Part shown: positions 34,903-43,729 of the stretch, piece after piece
Layout: every line of letters starts with the position of its first letter
Position numbering within the stretch: position 1 is the stretch's first letter
Assembly: GCF_009900745.1 (NCBI RefSeq)
Contig: NZ_WXVU01000023.1
Coordinates: forward strand, 19,018 to 83,017
DNA from: Chryseobacterium sp. c4a
Lineage (GTDB): Bacteria; Bacteroidota; Bacteroidia; Flavobacteriales; Weeksellaceae
Length of the DNA stretch: 64,000 nt
Direction of reading: 5' to 3'
Made by a program: the position numbers and the translations under genes
The notes under the pieces: model-generated
The model's database searches: none
The model's input: only the letters and a program-made list of their open reading frames with translations
What the model was told of the DNA's origin: nothing

Positions 34903-35607
34903 ATGATAGTAAGAACCTTCCTTAAAGATTTAGCCTATTTTGAATACTATATTCAATTAAATAATGACGATATTGAGTATTACCTGAACGAATTAAGAGC
35001 TGGAAGAGTGGCGGAAGAAAGAATCTCTGCTGTAAACCGCCAGATATTTACCACAACTCTGCATACAGTTATTGCAAAATACTCGGCAGGATATACTGTA
35101 CAGGATATTATACCCGATTTTCTAAAAGCTATTGATCGTTTGCCTGAAGGATGGAAAAGCTGGAAAGAGCAAATTCGGTTTGATGATTATATTCTTATGC
35201 TCTGGATGCTGTCGCTAGGCATTTTACTTGCTATTGACGATTCAGATTTTAGTAGAATTGTAAGTGTTTTGAAAGCAAACGGGCATCAGGATTACCTCTA
35301 TGATATTATCATTGCATTCCAGGCAGGGCAACAGCCTTTATCAGATTCTCTGTTGGTTTTTCCTAATGTTTTTGTTTTTTTGAAAGAGCTCTACGAAACG
35401 AAAGATACTGCCAAATTAAAGAAATATCTCGATGATCATTGGTACAAAAAAATGAAAGAGAGCTATTGGTATGAAAGTGATAAAAGCAAGCAGTCTTCAT
35501 TCTTTGGATATTGGAGTTTTGAAAGTGCTGTTTTCATGAAAATAGTAAATCTGGATGATCAATTTTTGAAGGATCAGAGATATTATCCGAATGATCTGAT
35601 CCATTGA
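34903..35607 (+). CDS. PoNi-type immunity protein (PoNe immunity, DUF1910/DUF1911)
   Basis: 234 residues with the two-part architecture of PoNi proteins: an N-terminal helical DUF1910 domain (DDIEYYLNELRAGRVAEERI and the RFDDYILMLWMLSLGILL segment near residue 90) and a C-terminal DUF1911 domain ending in the conserved YWSFESAVFMKIVNLDD and RYYPNDL motifs. PoNi proteins neutralise PoNe DNase toxins delivered by type VI or other secretion systems. No toxin gene is adjacent, so this is an orphan immunity gene, as is common in arrays that protect against foreign toxins. Confidence 0.82.
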   Translation: MIVRTFLKDLAYFEYYIQLNNDDIEYYLNELRAGRVAEERISAVNRQIFTTTLHTVIAKYSAGYTVQDIIPDFLKAIDRLPEGWKSWKEQIRFDDYILMLWMLSLGILLAIDDSDFSRIVSVLKANGHQDYLYDIIIAFQAGQQPLSDSLLVFPNVFVFLKELYETKDTAKLKKYLDDHWYKKMKESYWYESDKSKQSSFFGYWSFESAVFMKIVNLDDQFLKDQRYYPNDLIH

Positions 35608-35647
35608 AGTAGATTCCCGAAAAATAGAGGGTAAGAAAATAATACAT

Positions 35648-35655
35648 TATATTTG
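35648..35655 (+). promoter_or_regulatory. -7 box TATATTTG for the small membrane protein
   Basis: Exact TAnnTTTG match 51 bp before the ATG at 35706. Confidence 0.45.
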
Positions 35656-35705
35656 ATCTTCTTATCATGGGAAAGAGTGCATCTTATCCCTCATAAAATC
35701 TACCT

Positions 35706-35975
35706 ATGTCTACATCAAAATTAAGCCTGGCTGCCACTATAACTCATATTATTTTACTTGTGATACTGATGAAGTATAATGAGTGGTTGTTTACTTATGA
35801 TTGGGAAAATGATGTCATGTTCCTGATTGTTGTGGTTGTCATTCTAGCCTTGATGTTAGCCATTGCATCAAGAAAAACGAGACTGGGAGCTGTATTGATG
35901 GTAGCCAATGGGATTTATACCGTAATCTGCTTTTTTATATTGTTTTTCGCTTTAACTTATACTTTTAAAGTGTAA
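35706..35975 (+). CDS. Small hypothetical membrane protein
   Basis: 89 residues with three hydrophobic segments (LAATITHIILLVILM, VMFLIVVVVILALMLAIA, GAVLMVANGIYTVICFFILFF in part) and almost no soluble part. Family not recognised. It has its own promoter-like box and is followed by a strong terminator, so it is a single-gene unit. Confidence 0.6.
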   Translation: MSTSKLSLAATITHIILLVILMKYNEWLFTYDWENDVMFLIVVVVILALMLAIASRKTRLGAVLMVANGIYTVICFFILFFALTYTFKV

Positions 35976-36010
35976 AACGTATAGCCGGAATGAAGACCAG
36001 TTTATCAATT

Positions 36011-36054
36011 AATCCCTGCTCTCTAATTTAAAGAGGGCAGGGATTGCCATTTTC
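36011..36054. terminator. Bidirectional terminator
   Basis: AATCCCTGCTCTCT / AGAGGGCAGGGATT stem of 14 bp with one wobble pair and a 7-nt A/T loop, between two convergent genes. Confidence 0.8.
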
Positions 36055-36136
36055 TCAATGAAAAAATGGAGTACATGGTTTAAAATTTAAATAATTTATA
36101 GGTTTTGTGAACAAAACAGCTTGGTGAGATTATTAT

Positions 36137-36667
36137 CTATAAAGGCATAAAAGCAATGGCATCCACTTCTATCATCATCCCATCCAATGCTAATTTGGGA
36201 ACAGGAATTAAAGTGCTGGCAGGGAACTTGTTGTTTTTCCATACTTTATGCATTTCTTCTGTCCAGATTCTAAGCTTCTCCTGATCGTGATCAACAATCA
36301 ATACTGTAATTTTAAGGACATCATCAGGCTTCAAATGATATTCTTTAAGCACTGTTTCCAGGTTTTTCAAAGCAAACTGAACTTGTTGTCTAAAGTCTAC
36401 AGAGAGATTATGGTGCAGGTCTTCACCACCGCTTTGTCCTGATATAAATACATATTTTTCATTCCCTACGCCGCTTGTTGCATGTGAAAAAGCAAATGGA
36501 GTAGGGTCAAATAGAGTTTCTGGGTTTTTAGACTCGACGTTTGTCATATTTTTTTGTTTGTTGGTTTTATTGTTGCTAGTTTGTGAACAGCTTGAAAATA
36601 ACAACATAAAAATAAATGAAGCCAGAAGAAGCTTTCCTTTATATATGATGTTTTTAGAATGAATCAT
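36137..36667 (-). CDS. RidA-family lipoprotein
   Basis: 176 residues. An N-terminal lipoprotein signal (LLLASFIFMLLFSSC, lipid Cys near residue 27) precedes a RidA/YjgF fold: YVFISGQSGGED, FALKNLETVLKEYHLKPDDVLKITV (split at about 98-122) and the family's end motif FPASTLIPVPKLALDGMMIE. RidA proteins deaminate reactive enamines in the cytosol; here the lipoprotein signal would place it in the periplasm or on the surface, which is unusual, though exported RidA relatives exist in Bacteroidota. A -7 box (CAAAGGTA on the plus strand at 36694-36701) lies 27 bp upstream. Confidence 0.82.
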   Translation of the reverse strand: MIHSKNIIYKGKLLLASFIFMLLFSSCSQTSNNKTNKQKNMTNVESKNPETLFDPTPFAFSHATSGVGNEKYVFISGQSGGEDLHHNLSVDFRQQVQFALKNLETVLKEYHLKPDDVLKITVLIVDHDQEKLRIWTEEMHKVWKNNKFPASTLIPVPKLALDGMMIEVDAIAFMPL

Positions 36668-36693
36668 GACTGGTAAAGTTTAAATTGATGAAG

Positions 36694-36721
36694 CAAAGGT
36701 AAACTGAATCATTTTTCAAAA
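36694..36721 (-). promoter_or_regulatory. Promoter of the RidA lipoprotein gene
   Basis: TACCTTTG on the minus strand (exact TAnnTTTG) with TTTTG 15 nt upstream. Confidence 0.45.
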
Positions 36722-36782
36722 CGTTTACATATGTTGAGGGAATTCAATATTATAATGCATAACTAACGATGCTTTCGTATAT

Positions 36783-37745
36783 CTATAATGACAATACAAT
36801 TTTACCAAACAAAGGGCGGTTTCGATTTGTATCTTCTATTCTTTGATGGGCATTTTGAATGTCTTCAAGTGGAAATACACTATCTATAACTGGTTTTACG
36901 TGTCCGCTTTCAATTAATTGCGTAATATGATGAACTTCATCTCTGCTTTGTCTGGTAAAAACGAAATGATAGGTAGCATTTTTTTCCCAGGCATGGATAA
37001 GATTTTGAGGCTGAGGAATATCAACCAATGTGACAATTCTGCCATAATCAGCTAAGACAAGCGGACTGTCTGATAATGTACTGCCTCCAACGGTATCAAT
37101 AATTACATCGACACCTTTCCCATTTGTAAGAGTTTGTACTTCTTCAATATAGTTTTTTTGATGGTGATCAATAATTACATCCGCGCCAAGATTGTGAAGC
37201 TCTTTATGTAAAGTACTTTGCCCTGTTGTATAGACAAAAGCTCCAAGTGATTTAGCAACCTGTATGGCTAATGTTCCGACTCCTCCGGCACCCCCAAGAA
37301 TAAGAATGGTGTCTCCTTTTTTTAATTGTGCTCTTACAACCAGCATTTCCCAGACTGTTCCCCCAATCAGAGGAATGGAAGCTGCTTCTTCATAACTAAT
37401 ATTCTCAGGCATTCTTGACAATGAGGATTCATCAGTAACATGATACTCCGCATAGCTTCCGGTACTGCCAAAACGTGGTGAATAATAAACCTTATCACCG
37501 GGTTTCCAGTTTTTAACAGCATCGCCCACTGCTACAATATCACCTGCAATATCGTGCCCCGTTATGATAGGTAAATCAAATAAAGGAGCATAATCCCCTC
37601 GTCTTATCTGATAATCCAATGGATTGATTGATGTAGCTTTTACTTTTACCAATACCTGAGAAGGATTTGTGATAGATGGAGTAGGAATTTCTGCAGATTG
37701 AAGGACTTCCGGCCCCCCATAATTTTTGATGACAATAGCTTTCAT
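36783..37745 (-). CDS. NADPH-dependent quinone oxidoreductase-like medium-chain dehydrogenase
   Basis: 320 residues of the MDR superfamily, quinone reductase/zeta-crystallin group. It begins MKAIVIKNYGGPEVL, has the nucleotide-binding motif ILGGAGGVGTLAIQVAKSLGA near residue 148, and lacks the structural-zinc cysteine cluster, as expected for the zinc-free reductases. The C-terminus HQRIEDTNRNRPLFGKIVL is typical. It lies 28 bp after the alpha/beta hydrolase gene on the same strand, so both are probably one operon controlled by the divergent LysR regulator. Confidence 0.9.
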   Translation of the reverse strand: MKAIVIKNYGGPEVLQSAEIPTPSITNPSQVLVKVKATSINPLDYQIRRGDYAPLFDLPIITGHDIAGDIVAVGDAVKNWKPGDKVYYSPRFGSTGSYAEYHVTDESSLSRMPENISYEEAASIPLIGGTVWEMLVVRAQLKKGDTILILGGAGGVGTLAIQVAKSLGAFVYTTGQSTLHKELHNLGADVIIDHHQKNYIEEVQTLTNGKGVDVIIDTVGGSTLSDSPLVLADYGRIVTLVDIPQPQNLIHAWEKNATYHFVFTRQSRDEVHHITQLIESGHVKPVIDSVFPLEDIQNAHQRIEDTNRNRPLFGKIVLSL

Positions 37746-37773
37746 AATAAGATATCTGTTTATTTAATAGTTG

Positions 37774-38751
37774 TTATTGAGGAAGAGTTTTCATGAATTC
37801 AAGAATCTCAGTACCGATTTCCGTAGCATGGGTTTCTAATGCGAAATGTCCGGTATTGTAAAACTTGAGTCGGGCATTGGGAAGGTCTTTTTTATAAGCT
37901 TCTGCACCTTCTGGTAAGAAGTAGGGATCCTTATTTCCCCAGACCAATAAAAGTTTTGGCTGATGCTTTCTGAAATATTCATGAAATTTTGGGTATAAAG
38001 CTACATTCGTTCTGTAATCTTTAACCAAATCAAGCTGTATTTCTATATTTCCCGGTCTATCCAGGAACTTTTGGTCTAATGTATACGCTTCAGGAGCTAT
38101 TAAAGAAATGTCTGATACTCCATGATGGTATTGAAAATAGGTAGCTTCTTTAGAAACAAAATCTTTCAAAGAAAGTCGATTAGCTTCTGAGGGCTCCTTC
38201 CAGTATTTTTGTATAGGATTCCATTCTGTGCTTAATCCTTCTTCATAGGCATTTCCGTTTTGAGAAACAATACCTGTTATTTTTTCAGGATTATTCAAGG
38301 CAAGGCGTAATCCTACCGGAGCACCATAATCAAAAATATAGATGGTAAAACGTTTCATTCCTAATGTATCGACAAAGGCCTGCATCGTAGCCGCAAGATT
38401 GTCAAATGTATAATTGAAATGTTGATGATCCGGAGCATCAGAATACCCAAATCCTGGTAGATCAGGGGCAATGACATGGTACTTTGTACTCAATATGGGA
38501 ATTAGGTTTCTAAACATGTGTGATGAGGTTGGGTAACCATGTAGCAATAATATGATGGGAGCATCCGTAGAACCTGCTTCTCTGTAGAATAGATTTAAGT
38601 TGTTGACTTTGATGTTGCGATAATGAACTGATTGATTTTCCATAATGTGAGAATTTAAATTAAAGGTATGAGTAGCTTGTGCCATCGTTAAAGTATTGGT
38701 GAATAGTCCAATTGACAATCCTGTAATGAGTTTTCTGAATTTTATTTCCAT
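37774..38751 (-). CDS. Alpha/beta hydrolase of the epoxide hydrolase/haloalkane dehalogenase type
   Basis: 325 residues. The oxyanion motif LLHGYPTSSHMFRNLIP is near residue 69, the nucleophile elbow reads YIFDYGAPVG with Asp rather than Ser, and the late acid/base regions are LLLVWGNKDPYF and NTGHFALETHA. An Asp nucleophile is the mark of epoxide hydrolases and haloalkane dehalogenases. A possible signal peptide (LITGLSIGLFTNTLTMAQA) suggests export; an internal ATG at residue 37 would give a cytosolic form. It is divergent from the LysR gene, with a palindrome between them. Confidence 0.87.
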   Translation of the reverse strand: MEIKFRKLITGLSIGLFTNTLTMAQATHTFNLNSHIMENQSVHYRNIKVNNLNLFYREAGSTDAPIILLLHGYPTSSHMFRNLIPILSTKYHVIAPDLPGFGYSDAPDHQHFNYTFDNLAATMQAFVDTLGMKRFTIYIFDYGAPVGLRLALNNPEKITGIVSQNGNAYEEGLSTEWNPIQKYWKEPSEANRLSLKDFVSKEATYFQYHHGVSDISLIAPEAYTLDQKFLDRPGNIEIQLDLVKDYRTNVALYPKFHEYFRKHQPKLLLVWGNKDPYFLPEGAEAYKKDLPNARLKFYNTGHFALETHATEIGTEILEFMKTLPQ

Positions 38752-38791
38752 TGAATTCTTTTTGAGATTTCAAAATTAATACGGATATTTG

Positions 38792-38819
38792 ATTATTAAA
38801 AACGATTAATTTTAATAAT
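38792..38819. promoter_or_regulatory. Candidate LysR operator
   Basis: Perfect inverted repeat ATTATTAAAA - 8 nt - TTTTAATAAT in the 95-bp gap between the divergent hydrolase and LysR genes, the classic location of a LysR-type binding site. Confidence 0.6.
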
Positions 38820-38846
38820 TATAATCACTTTTAATGATTAATAAGA

Positions 38847-39704
38847 ATGAATACAAACGATTTGAAAATATTTGAAGCTGTTGCAGAGACAGGCAGTTTT
38901 ACAAAAGCTGCTTCCTTAATGTTTACGGTTCAGTCTAATGTAACAGCAAGAATAAAAAGCCTTGAGGAAGAGTTTGATACCAAGTTGTTTTCACGTACTT
39001 CGAGAAAAGTAGAACTTACTTCAGAGGGAATGATTCTGATGCAGTATTGTAAACAGATTCAGCACTTGGTGGAAGAAGCCAAATATAATATTCGAAGTGG
39101 AGAAAATGTAAGAGGATGTCTGAAAATTGGGTGTATTGAAACAACGATGGTCTTAAAAGCACCGGAGATCCTCAAAACTTTTGAAGAAAAATATCCTGAA
39201 ATTGAGCTGGAATTTAAATCCGATACTAGAGATTCGCTGATCGCAGGAGTATTAGATTATAGTTTGGATGCCGCATTTGTTTCTGCCCCTATTATTGCCA
39301 ACGGACTGGAAAAAATTAATATTAAAGAAGAACAGCTTGTTATTTTAACGTCCTCCAAAGGCCCTCATTTGCAGACATTACTTGAAAAATCACCTTTAAA
39401 AATTGTAGTATTTGATGATGGCTGTATCTTTAGAGAAAGATTTGAGTCCTGGTTGAGCCATAAAGGCGTTATGAATTATAAAAGTACTGTCCTGAATTCT
39501 TTTGAGGGAATTGTCAACTTTGTAGAAGCAGGCCTAGGTATCAGTATATTACCGGAAGAAATTGTTTCTAAATATTATGGTGGAAGAGAAATCAAAAGTT
39601 ATGGTTTGAATAAACAATTGGGAACCATGAACACTGTTCTTATTTTCAGAAAAGACGGCCCACAATCAAGAGCTTTGCAGTGTTTTATTGATATGCATTC
39701 ATAA
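38847..39704 (+). CDS. LysR-family transcriptional regulator
   Basis: 285 residues: N-terminal winged HTH (LKIFEAVAETGSFTKAASLM and TARIKSLEEEFDTKLFSRTSR) and a periplasmic-binding-protein-like effector domain from about residue 90 (GCLKIGCIETTMVLKAPEIL, residues 90-109). It is divergent from the alpha/beta hydrolase and quinone reductase genes, which are its likely targets. The start at 38847 fits the family N-terminus exactly. Confidence 0.93.
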   Translation: MNTNDLKIFEAVAETGSFTKAASLMFTVQSNVTARIKSLEEEFDTKLFSRTSRKVELTSEGMILMQYCKQIQHLVEEAKYNIRSGENVRGCLKIGCIETTMVLKAPEILKTFEEKYPEIELEFKSDTRDSLIAGVLDYSLDAAFVSAPIIANGLEKINIKEEQLVILTSSKGPHLQTLLEKSPLKIVVFDDGCIFRERFESWLSHKGVMNYKSTVLNSFEGIVNFVEAGLGISILPEEIVSKYYGGREIKSYGLNKQLGTMNTVLIFRKDGPQSRALQCFIDMHS

Positions 39705-39738
39705 AAGCGGTATCCTTAATATAGTAAAAAATTAAAGT

Positions 39739-40638
39739 ATGGCAAAAGCGATCGAAACACTTGAACAATTCTACAGGAACAAATACGGAATGTTATCTGA
39801 AGATTTTTTTCAGCATGAAGGGCAATTTAATATCTTTAAGATTGAAGACAGGATGTATTCAGGGATGGCTTCTCCTACCTTTATCCGAAGAGATTTTCAT
39901 AAGATCATGTGGTTTCAGGGGGATAATGTGTTTCATTATGGAGATCGGAGTATTCCTATAGCCGGAAATACATTACTTTTCTTTCATCCGTATTTCCCTT
40001 ATACTTACGAACCTTTAACTGCAGATTCTAAAGGTTATTTTTGTGTCTTTAATGATGAATTTCTAAAAGATAATTTTCGTTCCAATCTATTTGAACTTCC
40101 GCTATTTACAGCAGATGCCTACCCTGTTTTCGCTTTAAAAGAGGAAGAAACAACGGAGGTTAAGGCAATATTTGAAAAGATATCCAAAGAAATGAATTCA
40201 GATTTTCGTTATAAATATGATCTAATTAAAAATTATATCTGTGAATTAATTTATTTCGGATTGAAGCTGCAGCCTTTAAACTGTTCCTTTGAGTCGTCCA
40301 ATGCCGCTGCCAGAATTACTTCAGTATTTATGGAACTTTTAGAGCGGCAGTTTCCCATTGAATCTACTGCACAACGTTTTGAATTTCGCTCTCCCAAAGC
40401 TTTTGCTGATCGGCTGTCTATTCATGTTAATTATCTTAATCGCGCTATAAAAAAACAAACAGGCCGAACCACTTCTGAGCATATTTTTGAGCGTTTGATT
40501 TCTGAAGCCAAAATCCTTTTAAAATATACAGATTGGAATATTTCAGAGATTAGTTATGTCCTTGGTTTTGAAGATCAGGCTCATTTCAATAATTTTTTTA
40601 AGAAACAAACCCAAACCAGTCCAACCCGTTTAAGATAG
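39739..40638 (+). CDS. AraC-family transcriptional regulator
   Basis: 299 residues with a cupin-like N-terminal sensor (IAGNTLLFFHPYFPYTYEPL near residue 74) and a C-terminal AraC double HTH (KAFADRLSIHVNYLNRAIKKQTG and NISEISYVLGFEDQAHFNNFFKKQ). It lies in front of an SDR gene on the same strand, 81 bp away, and 34 bp behind the LysR gene. It is the usual partner of a short-chain dehydrogenase in these bacteria. Confidence 0.9.
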   Translation: MAKAIETLEQFYRNKYGMLSEDFFQHEGQFNIFKIEDRMYSGMASPTFIRRDFHKIMWFQGDNVFHYGDRSIPIAGNTLLFFHPYFPYTYEPLTADSKGYFCVFNDEFLKDNFRSNLFELPLFTADAYPVFALKEEETTEVKAIFEKISKEMNSDFRYKYDLIKNYICELIYFGLKLQPLNCSFESSNAAARITSVFMELLERQFPIESTAQRFEFRSPKAFADRLSIHVNYLNRAIKKQTGRTTSEHIFERLISEAKILLKYTDWNISEISYVLGFEDQAHFNNFFKKQTQTSPTRLR

Positions 40639-40719
40639 GTTTGAATTTGACAAGTATTGGTTTCTATATGACAAAATCCTGATGGCTATCTGAGATAATT
40701 TTGTATGAAAATAAAATTT

Positions 40720-41556
40720 ATGAATCATACAAAAACCTGGTATATAACAGGAGCTTCCAAAGGAATGGGACTTTCACTGGTGAAAAAGTTGTTGGAAAAA
40801 GGGCATAAAGTAGCCGCTACTTCAAGAACAGCAGATACTTTTGAAAAATTAAATATTGAGAATGAAAATTTTCTTCCTTTAGAAGTCGATTTAAAAGATG
40901 AAGAATCTATAGCCAGATCAATAGAAAGAACAATAGAAAAATTTGGGAAACTGGATGTGGTAGTCAATAATGCAGGTTACGGATTAGGAGGTGCAATTGA
41001 AGAGCTCAGTACCGAAGAGATTGAAAACAATTTTCAGATCAATTTTTTTGCTGTAGTACGAGTTATTCAGAAAGCATTACCTTATTTAAGAAATCAGCGC
41101 TCTGGGCATATCATTAATATTTCATCGATTGCAGGATTTGCTCCCGGATTAGGATGGAGTATATATTCTGCAGCCAAATTTGCTGTGACAGGTTTGTCTG
41201 AAGCATTAGCTAATGATCTAGAACCATTAGGAATTAATGTAACAGCAGTTCTTCCCGGATGGTTTCGTACTCATTTTGCCAAACAGGATTCTATCACTTT
41301 CAGCCAAAATCAAATAGAAGCGTATCAATTTTTACGAATAGCGCATCAAAAGATGAACGAAATAGACGGCAGCCAGCCAGGTGATCCGGATCAACTGGCG
41401 GATGTTTTTATCAAATTGACTGCTGATGCCTATCCACCTGCTTTATTATTCTTAGGGAGTGATGCCTTTGAAAGAGCAGAAAATAAAATTGCTCGGATGG
41501 CAGACCAACTCAAACAGTGGAAATATCTATCTTTTTCAACAGATTTTAAAGATTAA
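40720..41556 (+). CDS. Short-chain dehydrogenase/reductase
   Basis: 278 residues from the ATG at 40720; an ATG five codons earlier (40705) is also possible. Classical SDR: nucleotide motif ITGASKGMGLSL, NNAGYG near residue 85, catalytic Ser in HIINISSIAGFAPG, and Tyr-x-x-x-Lys in SIYSAAKFAVTG. Cytosolic oxidoreductase of unknown substrate, probably controlled by the AraC regulator upstream. Confidence 0.92.
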   Translation: MNHTKTWYITGASKGMGLSLVKKLLEKGHKVAATSRTADTFEKLNIENENFLPLEVDLKDEESIARSIERTIEKFGKLDVVVNNAGYGLGGAIEELSTEEIENNFQINFFAVVRVIQKALPYLRNQRSGHIINISSIAGFAPGLGWSIYSAAKFAVTGLSEALANDLEPLGINVTAVLPGWFRTHFAKQDSITFSQNQIEAYQFLRIAHQKMNEIDGSQPGDPDQLADVFIKLTADAYPPALLFLGSDAFERAENKIARMADQLKQWKYLSFSTDFKD

Positions 41557-41661
41557 TTGAGTATGTTCTCAACAGAGTGAAAATAAAAGCCTTTGAAAGC
41601 AACCGGATCTCTTTATTTTTCGTAGTTTACGCCTGTAAATAAATCACAATTTATATACTTT

Positions 41662-42522
41662 ATGAAAAGGAATTTAATCAATCAAAATGGAGTCTCCGAT
41701 AAGTTTTGGAATATTGAATATTGGGAAAACACACAAAAAATAGTGTTTGGAAAAACAGGAACTAAAGGACGTGAAACCATTAAAGAATTTACAAATGAAG
41801 AAGAGTGTATCAGAGAATCTGAAAAACTGATTGCACAAAAGATCAAAAAAGGATATACAGAAATCCTTGAAAATGATGAAATCCCACAAAAAGTAGAACT
41901 TTCTGAAGCTGAAAAAGCCGACATTTATTTTTGGGAAGCCATTGAAAAATCCAATAAATATAAAAATGCCCACTGGAGTGAGTATGATGTAGATGAGCAC
42001 CTTGAAAATTTAACCAACCATCTTTCCAGATTTGGAAAAGAAAGGCTGATCCTTTTCGAAAAAACTCTTCAGGAAAAACTGAGTGAGCTTTATACTGCTG
42101 AAATTGCTGAACTCTCCTTCATCCTTGAATGTGATTTTAGTGCTGAAAACGGGAACTATACTTTTGATAACTATCTTTCGGATGATGGATTTATTTATTT
42201 CCGTTGCTGGCTTCTATTGAAAGGCAAAGCATTTTTTGATGATATTAAAAAAGATATACAGGAATTTGTCAGTGAGAAATATAGCTTCAATATTGGAGAC
42301 TGCTGGGCAGAAGGCTTGTTGTATGTTTCTGATGAAGCCTATTCTATAAATCATGATAATGAAGATGAAGCCGAAATAAGAGATACCGTTAACGAACTTT
42401 ATCCGGAGCATCATTATGACAGTATGGATCGGCAGATGAACCGCGAACCCAAAGGAGGAGTGGATTTACAAAAAATGTATCCAAAATTGGTAAAAGAAAT
42501 GGGCGAATTGAGAAGCGCATAA
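41662..42522 (+). CDS. WGR-domain plus DUF4240 protein
   Basis: 286 residues in two parts. Residues 1-70 form a WGR-like domain (KFWNIEYWENTQKIVFGKTGTKG and NEEECIRESEKLIAQKIKKGY), a small domain found in PARPs and many bacterial proteins. Residues 85-285 are a DUF4240 domain (DIYFWEAIEKSNKYKNAHWSE near residue 88, FYFRCW-like segment DDGFIYFRCWLLLKGKAFFDD, and the acidic C-terminus). Neither has a settled function. It is a single-gene unit with a very strong terminator after it. Confidence 0.82.
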   Translation: MKRNLINQNGVSDKFWNIEYWENTQKIVFGKTGTKGRETIKEFTNEEECIRESEKLIAQKIKKGYTEILENDEIPQKVELSEAEKADIYFWEAIEKSNKYKNAHWSEYDVDEHLENLTNHLSRFGKERLILFEKTLQEKLSELYTAEIAELSFILECDFSAENGNYTFDNYLSDDGFIYFRCWLLLKGKAFFDDIKKDIQEFVSEKYSFNIGDCWAEGLLYVSDEAYSINHDNEDEAEIRDTVNELYPEHHYDSMDRQMNREPKGGVDLQKMYPKLVKEMGELRSA

Positions 42523-42571
42523 AATCTTGTTGAGAATCATTCTCTAAGTAGAAAATATATTTTTACAGAAT

Positions 42572-42610
42572 AAAACCCCGGCAAACATCTTTGATGTTTG
42601 CCGGGGTTTT
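42572..42610 (+). terminator. Very strong terminator
   Basis: A perfect 18-bp stem (AAAACCCCGGCAAACATC at 42572-42589 with its complement at 42593-42610) and a 3-nt TTT loop, flanked by A and T runs so that it could work in both directions. Confidence 0.93.
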
Positions 42611-42722
42611 GCAAAATTAAAACGCTGGTTTTTTCGTCAAATGGATTAATAGAAGAGAATGCTGCTACTGATCCATGAAATAGTGGTTACCTTTTTGTAA
42701 TCCCTATTTTTATTTTAGTTTC

Positions 42723-42750
42723 TAATAGTAACTATTATAGTTTAATTTTG
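42723..42750 (+). promoter_or_regulatory. Promoter and palindromic operator of the MBL-fold gene
   Basis: TAATAGT-A-ACTATTA (42723-42737) is a perfect 7-1-7 palindrome placed just upstream of an exact -7 box TAATTTTG (42743-42750), 23 bp before the ATG. A regulator bound there would block the promoter; the HxlR gene at 44434 is a candidate. Confidence 0.6.
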
Positions 42751-42772
42751 TAACCATATAAATATTTACATA

Positions 42773-43729
42773 ATGAACACTAAAATTAAACGTGTAGTAT
42801 TCCTGCTAATCTGTCTGTTATTCAGTAATCTTGGTTTTTCACAAATTAAAGATGCTTATAAAATCAAAATAGGAAGTACTGAAGTATATTCTTTATTAGA
42901 TGGTACCATTGAAGTGGATGCTGAAAAGTTATTCAACAACCATACTCCTGGTAAACCTACCCAGTTGCTGGCGGCTCAATTTATCCATAATCCGGTAGAG
43001 ATCAGTATCAATGTTTTTCTTATAAAAAAGGATAATAAACTTATTTTGATAGATACAGGTTCCGGAGAATTATTGGGGACAACCGGAGGTCATATCGTAG
43101 AAAGTCTTTCTTCAATAGGTATAAAACCGGAAGCGATAACGGATGTTTTACTGACCCATATTCATGCAGACCATTCCGGCGGTCTTATCATGGCTGGTAA
43201 AAAAGTATTCAACCATGCAACGATTCATGTGAACAAAAAAGAATTAGACTTTTGGCTGAATGAAACCAACGTGCAAAAGGCTTCTGAAGAAAATATGGGA
43301 GCCAATCCTAAAACATTTGATAATGCAAAAAATATGTTGATCCCTTATCTTAATGATCATCAGGTAAAAACATTTGAAGGAGAAAATACTGAAGTATTGC
43401 CCCATATTTACAGTTATGCCATCGGTGGGCATACTCCGGGACATTCCATTTATGTTTTAAAAGATAGTGGTGAAGAAATTTTCTTTTGGGGAGATGTTGT
43501 GCATGTAGCAGCTATTCAGTTGTCTGCTCCTGATGTATTGGATCATTTCGATGTAGATCATCATTCTTCCGAGGTAGCCAGAAAATCTTTTTTAAAACAG
43601 GCTGCCGAAAAAAACTTTCTGATTGCAGGTGCCCATATTTCTTTTCCAGGGCTGGGAAGATTAAAAAAAGAAGGGAGAAGATATACTTGGTATCCTGTAC
43701 CTTATAGCATTTCAGGGAGACATCAATAA
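42773..43729 (+). CDS. Secreted metallo-beta-lactamase-fold hydrolase
   Basis: 318 residues with a signal peptide (VVFLLICLLFSNLGFSQ). The zinc-binding motifs of the MBL fold are intact: HIHADH in VLLTHIHADHSGG near residue 126, His in IGGHTPGHSIYVL near residue 222, Asp in FFWGDVVHVA and His in AGAHISFPG near residue 290. The layout resembles the methyl parathion hydrolase/lactonase branch; the natural substrate is unknown. It shares one base with the following DUF2490-like gene, so the two are cotranslated. Confidence 0.9.
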   Translation: MNTKIKRVVFLLICLLFSNLGFSQIKDAYKIKIGSTEVYSLLDGTIEVDAEKLFNNHTPGKPTQLLAAQFIHNPVEISINVFLIKKDNKLILIDTGSGELLGTTGGHIVESLSSIGIKPEAITDVLLTHIHADHSGGLIMAGKKVFNHATIHVNKKELDFWLNETNVQKASEENMGANPKTFDNAKNMLIPYLNDHQVKTFEGENTEVLPHIYSYAIGGHTPGHSIYVLKDSGEEIFFWGDVVHVAAIQLSAPDVLDHFDVDHHSSEVARKSFLKQAAEKNFLIAGAHISFPGLGRLKKEGRRYTWYPVPYSISGRHQ

